Part shown: positions 58,200-64,000 of the stretch, piece after piece
Layout of the letters: every line of letters begins with the position of its first letter
Position numbering within the stretch: the stretch's first letter is position 1
NCBI RefSeq assembly: GCF_026745355.1
Contig: NC_079206.1
Coordinates: forward strand, 46,691,252-46,755,251
Source of the DNA: Beta vulgaris subsp. vulgaris
Lineage: Eukaryota; Streptophyta; Magnoliopsida; Caryophyllales; Amaranthaceae
Reading direction: 5' to 3'
DNA: 64,000 nt
The notes under the pieces: generated by a model
Seen by the model: only the letters and a program-made list of their open reading frames with translations
Told to the model about the DNA's origin: nothing
The model's database searches: none
Program-made: the position numbers and the translations under genes

Positions 58200-58735
58200 A
58201 GCTTTACATCTGTCGAGACACCCAAGGCAAAGCGCTCCTCGACATCAAGATTCATCGGCCCTCAAATAACCTTGGTCAAAGCTTTAGCTCTCCCTAATTT
58301 ATTTCGAACTCGATCGAGGTGCCACCCTCTCGAGGTCCGATGCCCTCGAGGTGAACAGACCAACAAGCCCCCAAGGGCAATTCAGTAACTTCTGCAAAAC
58401 ATGTGGCTTCAAGAGCGCTCTCTTCCACATATTTTGCGTAAAGCTAATGATTGGGCCCAATAAATCCTTAGTGGTCCCCGCATATTCAATAGGCTTATGC
58501 CAGCATGGCAAGCCCTCAGTGGGTCTCATCCATCTCGGATCTTGTGCTAACCTGGCAGGACATTTTCACACATTTCAACGCCTATAAATAGGGAACAGAT
58601 CCCCATTTATTGAGGTAATGAATTATAGACAAACTACTTCACACTTACCAATTAAACACATCAACTAACTTGATCGTTAGAGGGGCGATCTCGGATCCAT
58701 CCTCCGTCTTAGAAGTTTAACCCGAAACAAGTACT
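58200..58735 (+). repeat. Tat 2 3' LTR (approximate)
   Basis: Contains a TATA box at 58583-58590 and, about 90 bp downstream, AACTTGATCGTTAGAGGGG followed by a C/T-rich ATCCATCCTCCGTCTTAG, the R-U5 style typical of Tat/Athila LTRs. A possible TGTCGAGACACCC start lies near 58210. Exact borders are unresolved because the 5' LTR is missing. Confidence 0.6.
58583..58590 (+). promoter_or_regulatory. TATA box of Tat 2 LTR
   Basis: TATAAATA followed by GGGAACAG. Spacing to the conserved GATCG-GAGGGG segment fits a transcription start just between. Confidence 0.7.
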
Positions 58736-59612
58736 ATGTTTTTAGGGTTTACTTTTACTCTTTTAGTAATGTAAGTATGATGCTACTATCACTATGTACT
58801 GTGATCCATATTGTTTGTTTTCGTAATATTTGGCAATAATAGTGATATATATTTAGCTTTTCTCTCATGTGTGTTTCTAATGTTTATTTTTATCTTGTAT
58901 CTATAGGTCACAAACTACTGCTTGGTTGTCGAAGATTGATGCTATTTGAGTAGAGTAAGCCTTAGGTTAGTCGATAAAATTTTGGTTTGAACAAATATAT
59001 AACTCCAAATCCTCAAAATTCTCACACAACATCAATTCAATATGATCATTGTAAATTCAAAAACTCACAACACGTCTCAGTAAAAGAACAACCAATTCAA
59101 AAATCATATTAGATGTTCACAAACTCATAACACATCTCAATAAAAGAACAACAAATTCAAAAATCCGATCAAATCTCACTAATATGTTTCATACAATAAG
59201 GTAATTTAACTTTTACAAAAAAGAACTGACCTTGGGTGGTCCATGCTTCCGGTGAGGAGCAGTTGTCGACAAGATTGTGGCTTCGTCCACCAGAGGTGGC
59301 ATATTGCACGAGTAGGAGGAGGATGAGGGTAGGTTGGCACGTTGCACAAGGAGGAGGAGAGTGGGTCGGTGCGTCACACGAGGAGGAGGGTGGGTAGGTG
59401 CATCACCACTAATGGCTCTTGCACGCTGCTGTAGACTCGCAGTGGAGTGGGGAGATGTTTGCGTTGTTGTGTATGTAGGTCGAAGGTAGCTTAGTCTCTT
59501 AACATGTTTTTGCTATATTTAATTTAACTTTTTTTTGTTGTATATAACACACCCCTTAAAAAGAAACTACTATTTAAGGAAAATGTATCACTCAAATAAG
59601 AACAAAGGGGAG
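58736..59612. other. Intergenic DNA with a short GA-rich repeat
   Basis: No gene. 59290-59400 holds about three loose copies of a 'cacgaggaggaggrtgggtaggt' word. 59050-59180 holds two diverged copies of an 'actcacaacacrtctcartaaaagaacaac' type segment. Confidence 0.55.
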
Positions 59613-60256
59613 TAGAGATGGCTAGCAATACGGGCCAATCCAGCCCAGCACGCCTCGTGGGTCGTGTGGATTGAGCCAGCGGAAAGCCCGGTCTACCTCA
59701 CCTCGAACCATGAAATTGGTGGGTGGATCCGAATTTTGTGAACCCAATCCACGAAAGTCCACTATTAAAACCGCCCAACCCGATCCACGAAAACGATCTA
59801 GCTCGACCCATGAACCGAACTAGCCCAAACGCAAGTAATTATTCAACCAAATTGTGTATATTTTTATCAAATTGTATACATTTAATCAAATTACACATAT
59901 TATAATTTAATCAAATTCAAAAATAATGAAAATTTTCATTTTTGTCAATAATTATATATATTTTATTTATTTTTAAAGGTTTTACGTAACAAATGAATAA
60001 TTTTAATAATTCCATAGTTTTGGAAAAAGTTAAAAATAAAATTTCTCATGTCGGACCGTAAGCCTGGTACAGCCCACCAGGCTCACGAATCGTTCACCGA
60101 ATGGAAAAACTGATAACCGATTGGTGTGGGCCAAAAAATTTCAACTCATGAACCAGCCCACCCAAATTGTGAATTTTACAGTCCGATCCTTGATGGTGAA
60201 ATCTTAACTCGGCCCGCTAGGAGTTGCGGACTGACCCGCACCAGTGGCAATCTCTG
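59613..60256. mobile_element. hAT-like MITE
   Basis: Left end TAGAGATGGC followed by GGGCCAATCC; right end in complement CAGAGATTGCC followed by GGGTCAGTCC. Flanks AAGGGGAG and AAAGAGAG match at 6 of 8. Internally rich in 'arccca' and 'cccg' words on both halves, partly palindromic. No transposase. Confidence 0.6.
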
Positions 60257-60559
60257 AAAGAGAGTAGTAATAGTAGGCATGTTAAAGGATTGTGCCATCT
60301 CTCATCCAGATTGGTTGTACAACTTGCAGTTCTGTCATATCACGAATTCAAACTGCAACTGTTGGCACGGAATATCTAACAGCAGAAATGGTCAATAGTA
60401 AATGACAAAGACGACATTCATTGGTTTCAAGTCAGGAGCTAAAGACAAAAGGTGCTAGTAATGTCTCTGAAGTTGGATTATACTTTGTCTTTGCCACACA
60501 TTAACTTTATCCCAGTTAAGATATTAGAAACAGCTTCTTAAATCTTATGCTCGTGAATG

Positions 60560-60850
60560 TACGTGAACTATGATTACTATATGGGTGCAAGTATGACTAC
60601 TATATGGGTGAAGTATGATTACTATATGGTTCAGTTGTTATTTATACCCTCCCTTCTGCAAGATTATGCCTTGCTAGCTACATGACTTTGACGTTCAGCC
60701 TTCAAGCTCATGAACTCACGACTCATTTATAGTTCAGGTTGTAGGTACTCCTATTGTCCCAAAAAGAATTACCACTAACTCTTCTAGTATAAATTTATAC
60801 AAAAGTGAATAATTAGAAAGGAAAGAAGTGGCTAAGGCTATATTTGAGAA
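60560..60850. repeat. Diverged dispersed repeat, copy 2
   Basis: Relative of 19790-20110, with three 'tgattactatatgg' words in a row at 60568-60630. See the first copy for shared segments. Confidence 0.5.
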
Positions 60851-61014
60851 ATAAAACTGATCGAAATAGAGTTGAAACTAATAAGGTAGGTGAAAATTTT
60901 AACACCTTAAATTAAGATGGTATATTTGATATCAACTTCATTTCAGTCAATTTTTTAGCCTAAATTGTATATAAACTCTTACCCCTCAATCACGACTATT
61001 TATTTTAGGTGATA

Positions 61015-61390
61015 TAGTGTTCGTTTGGTTGACAAGAATTTAGTTAGGCAATGAAAACTCCCATGATTTTCTCATTTGGGAAGTGGTTTGGTTGACAGGA
61101 AGTTGATAAAATGGGTGCAATGAAAATTCTTTGGTTGAAATTCCCACAGAATGTGGGAATTTAATTACCGATCCCTCCCTTGGTCAATCAAAATTCATGA
61201 AAATTGCAAATTTCTTGATGTCAACCAAACAAATTTAGGTCATTTTCTAGGAATCACACAAGGAAAGTAATTTTTTAGGAAATGAAACTTCCTAGAGAAA
61301 TTAAATATTCATGTATACCAAAAGAATTAATTTTTTATCACCTAATCATTTAAGGAGTTATGTGTTGCCAAATAAAACCTAAATATATGT
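61015..61390. mobile_element. Possible MITE remnant
   Basis: Left part GTTCGTTTGGTTGACAAG and right part, in complement, GGTTTTATTTGGCAACAC are loosely inverted, with repeated 'ggttgac' and 'accaaac' words between. The style fits 'cgtttggt' MITEs, but no clean target duplication is visible. Confidence 0.35.
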
Positions 61391-62109
61391 AATTTAGAAC
61401 TAATACAAGCCTAATATTTTGCTTCCTTGTTCAAATTAAAGAAGAACCAATTGGTCTTATGGGCAGTGTTATCTGAGTTGGTCCCTGTCGAATCTGGACC
61501 TATGCGTTCATAACGGCTATTAGCGTTTGCTTGTATAACAATGGCATTATGGTAATTGATGACAACAAAACGCTATATATCTAGACTAACAAGACTTTTA
61601 TTTACTTTAGTCATTATTACTAGTTTTGTCCTTGTAGGTACTACTTTAATTTATTTGATTCGTTTCATAACATTCGCTACATTTTCCATTGTGAGAAGTT
61701 TCACATTACTTGATACACTTTCTTTTTGAGCAATAAACTCTCTCTATCTCTCTCCTCCTCTCACATAAGTCCCTTTCTTTTTACTCTCTACCTCTCTGTT
61801 CTCCAAAATTTCCAAGGAATCCGTGAATTGAAAAATGTAACGAGTAATATAAAATAGAGGAAATATTTATATTCTACTTTGATCCTTGCATATGCTAATA
61901 TGTATGCTACTTTATTTCTGAAATATACTGCTTTAATTTATGCATAGACTATATATTATTGAAAAGGCTTTATTATAATGTTGAGGCAACATCTTTTGGC
62001 ATTATTTACCACAATACCATAGACATAGACGCTTGCAAAGCGCCGTTTACAACGACCTAAACCACTTTTTCCCTCAAATATGGGTTCATTAAGCGTAGAA
62101 CAGTCAGTT
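61391..62109. other. Unassigned AT-rich DNA
   Basis: No gene or element recognised. Confidence 0.5.
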
Positions 62110-62435
62110 TGGTTAATGAACTGATGGTTAAACGAGACAAACTCAAATTTGAACAGAACTAAAATAAACTAGGAGTAATTATAACTGAAAGTAACTGACA
62201 AATGCTGAACTAAAATTGAAATAAACTGTAAATGAAAAACCAAAACTAAACTGCAACTGAATTGAAACAAATTGTAACTGAAAAAAATGTGAAAAACTAA
62301 AAAGTTGATTAATCAACAGAGCTGAACTAAACTGAATTTTTAACTGAATTAACTGAACTAATTCAAACTGAAACTAAAACAAAATTAATATCGATATAAA
62401 CTGAAACTGTTTTAAACTGTTTGTTAACTGTACTC
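62110..62435. repeat. Degenerate AACTGAA-type low-complexity repeat
   Basis: About twenty irregularly spaced copies of AACTG/AACTGAA/GAACTAAA. Gives no ORF. It may be the interior of an old transposon. Confidence 0.75.
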
Positions 62436-62782
62436 GAATCGAATTCAAATATTACCCAAATTCATGATAGTACTCCAATTCACATACAGATTTTATCCTG
62501 ATAATTTCTACTAGTACTTGAATTCATGACATATAACTTAGTTTCTTGATAATTTTCAACTATGTCATTTTAACTAATTTTACACTTCAAATCAAATTTA
62601 CATTTTACCTAACTTTATGATATACTCTAACATGATAATTTTATTATTAATGTATAAATTTATGATATTACAACTATATGAAACTGAAACTTTTAATAAA
62701 TATATATATATATGTAGTTGCAAAAGTTAATGTAGAAAAAAATAAAATAATTAGTCAGTGTTGATGGTTTGATTTCTCAAAA

Positions 62783-62910
62783 CACTACAAGAAAAACTAG
62801 ATTTAGCGACCAACCTAAGTAGTCACTAAAACAGGTAAATCAATCGCTAAATTGAGTTAGCAACCGTCGGATCAATTTATGGTTAGTCGCTAAAAGGCTA
62901 GTCGCAAAAT
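62783..62910 (+). mobile_element. CACTA transposon end fragment
   Basis: Starts CACTACAAGAAAAACTAG, the classical plant CACTA terminus, followed by several TAGCGACC/TCGCTAAA subterminal motifs. No matching opposite end is found to the right, so this is one end of a broken element of a different family from 6166-7850. Confidence 0.7.
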
Positions 62911-62989
62911 GATTGTTCAATAAGTACTTTGAATCATTTGAGTATAACTGACACCCATGCTTGGTTGATTGAAGTTTAAGATAATTGAA

Positions 62990-63540
62990 GGCATATTACA
63001 ACAATTAGCTTATTGACTTATATCAATAAATTGATTTAATCCAATATCATCATACATTATTCTTATGCAATAAAAATTGTTTGAATTTTTTTAATGTTTA
63101 GATCGATGTATTCACATAACTTTCATCTAATTAATAACCTAATATCAACTAATCAACTTGTTTCACTTCAGTATTTGTATTCAAAATAGATAAAGCTTAA
63201 TCAAGGTTCACTTGGATGGATCAATGCTAATTTCAATTGCTTTATTAGCTTACATTGATAAATCATGTAATCCAATATCACCTTGTTTGAGTTTAATTAG
63301 ATATCTGAGTTTCAAAATAAACGTAACTTATAAACGATTCAGCAAATTGGAGTGTCTTTATCTTGATATAGGCTATCGATTCATATTGATACAATAATCT
63401 AATAATCCGATACTAACTTGTTTCACTTTCATATTATGTTTCGAATTCAAAATGGAGCATTTTAATCTTCAATTATCTTATCGGCCGGCTTATATTGATA
63501 TATTCATTTAGTCTAGTATCAATGTCTTTCCGTTTGTAAA
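62990..63540. repeat. Degenerate tandem repeat, about four 120-bp units
   Basis: Repeated words: 'agcttatattgataaat', 'taatccaatatcaac', 'cttgtttcactt', 'ttcaaaat'. Similar words occur at 30420-30640. Too diverged to give exact borders. Confidence 0.5.
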
Positions 63541-63606
63541 AACCTACTATTAAACCCTCCTTGGCGCACGATAAGGTGATAAGGCTATTGTACGCCGGTG
63601 TCGGTT

Positions 63607-64000
63607 ATGGGCCCGAAAAAGAAATCTTCTGGGCCGACGAGTAGCATCGTCGACTCTGGGAGAGGTCAGAATAGCTGAGCAACAGGAAAAATCTCAACTT
63701 TTGCACGAGAAAGAGAAGGAGTCCAATAGAACAATATCAAGAGAGGAGGCAGAGATAACTCCGGTGGAGTTGGAACCTAGTGTTGAAGGACCAGGAGAAG
63801 ATCAATCTAAGCATCAGGAAGCTGCTAAGCAAAAATGGAAGGGATTTACATCTTCCACTCGCATTTTTGAAAAAGGTATGGGTTTGAAATTTGTTGCCCC
63901 TTCCATTATCAATGGTGGTCTTGTTGCAAAGCTTGATAAAGGTGAAGTAGAAAAAATGGGTGAATGCTGGTAGAATGCAATTGTGGTGTATGTGGTAGGG
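63607..64000 (+). pseudogene. Start of LINE ORF1 at the right edge, broken
   Basis: ATG 63607-63609 opens MGPKKKSSGPTSS, a usual ORF1 N-terminus, but the frame stops at 63676-63678. The coding continues in another frame (open to a TAG at 63971-63973) and reaches KGEVEKMGECW, a stop, then NAIVVYVVG, the start of the DUF4283 domain. It corresponds to positions about 100-220 of the LINE at the left edge (KVDKLSEAW, AVILYVVG). The element continues beyond the window. Confidence 0.8.

Larger units (their letters stand above)
51269..58735 (+). mobile_element. Tat-lineage Ty3/gypsy retrotransposon 2 (Retand-like), 5'-truncated
   Basis: Starts abruptly inside the second RNase H at AEYEALLLG, continues with integrase, then about 4 kb holding two minus-strand ORFs, an 11-copy tandem array and a 3' LTR. 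Antisense ORFs plus a tandem array before the LTR recall Retand-type Tat elements. CTCGA/TCGAG is very common in its non-pol part. The left part (LTR, gag, RT) is missing; the right end is approximate. Confidence 0.82.

Overview
This is a transposon-dense stretch of a plant nuclear genome, most likely a eudicot. The plant assignment rests on four things: L1-type LINEs with a DUF4283-like ORF1, a Tat-lineage Ty3/gypsy element with two RNase H domains and antisense ORFs, a long-LTR SIRE-like Ty1/copia element, and one intact single-exon gene related to the C-terminal part of the plant INDETERMINATE DOMAIN (IDD14/15/16, SGR5-like) proteins. I cannot name the species.

Layout, left to right. A LINE (1-4668, entering from the left edge) ends in poly(A) directly inside a decayed Tat element (4669 to about 12394). 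The second RNase H domain of that Tat is split by a 1685-bp non-autonomous CACTA transposon with a CGA target duplication. The Tat carries a decayed antisense ORF. Next come a minus-strand copia LTR (12458-13719), a LINE remnant, a small hairpin element, and a degenerate foldback element holding a minus-strand LTR full of TAACC/GGTTA motifs. The only convincing host gene lies at 18196-18720 with a TATA box upstream. From 20494 to 25390 lie a Stowaway-like MITE, a Helitron, and an inverted-repeat complex split by a MULE with a perfect 9-bp target duplication. From 26001 to 31782 there are a 38-bp tandem repeat, LINE remnants, a small MULE, a tRNA-derived SINE with a 17-bp target duplication, and a probable hAT frame around several of these. 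A full-length minus-strand LINE (32301-38231, 12-bp target duplication) has its RT split by a hAT element carrying snRNA-type promoter motifs. A Tourist-like MITE follows.

The copia element (40155-50954) is complete: paired 1.36-kb LTRs, primer site, polypurine tract, gag-pol, an extra 3' ORF region and an ATTTT target duplication. The second Tat (51269 to about 58735) is 5'-truncated. It has integrase, two antisense ORFs with intron-like junctions, an 11-copy 58-bp tandem array and a 3' LTR. The right end holds hAT-like and CACTA pieces, degenerate repeats and the start of another LINE at the edge.

Nearly all reading frames are broken by stops or frameshifts. The elements do not cooperate as a pathway; the region records nested insertions. 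The most interesting points are the intron-bearing antisense ORFs and tandem array of the second Tat, the element-specific short motifs that pervade several LTR elements, the snRNA-type motifs inside the hAT, and tRNA-like modules in inverted-repeat arms.
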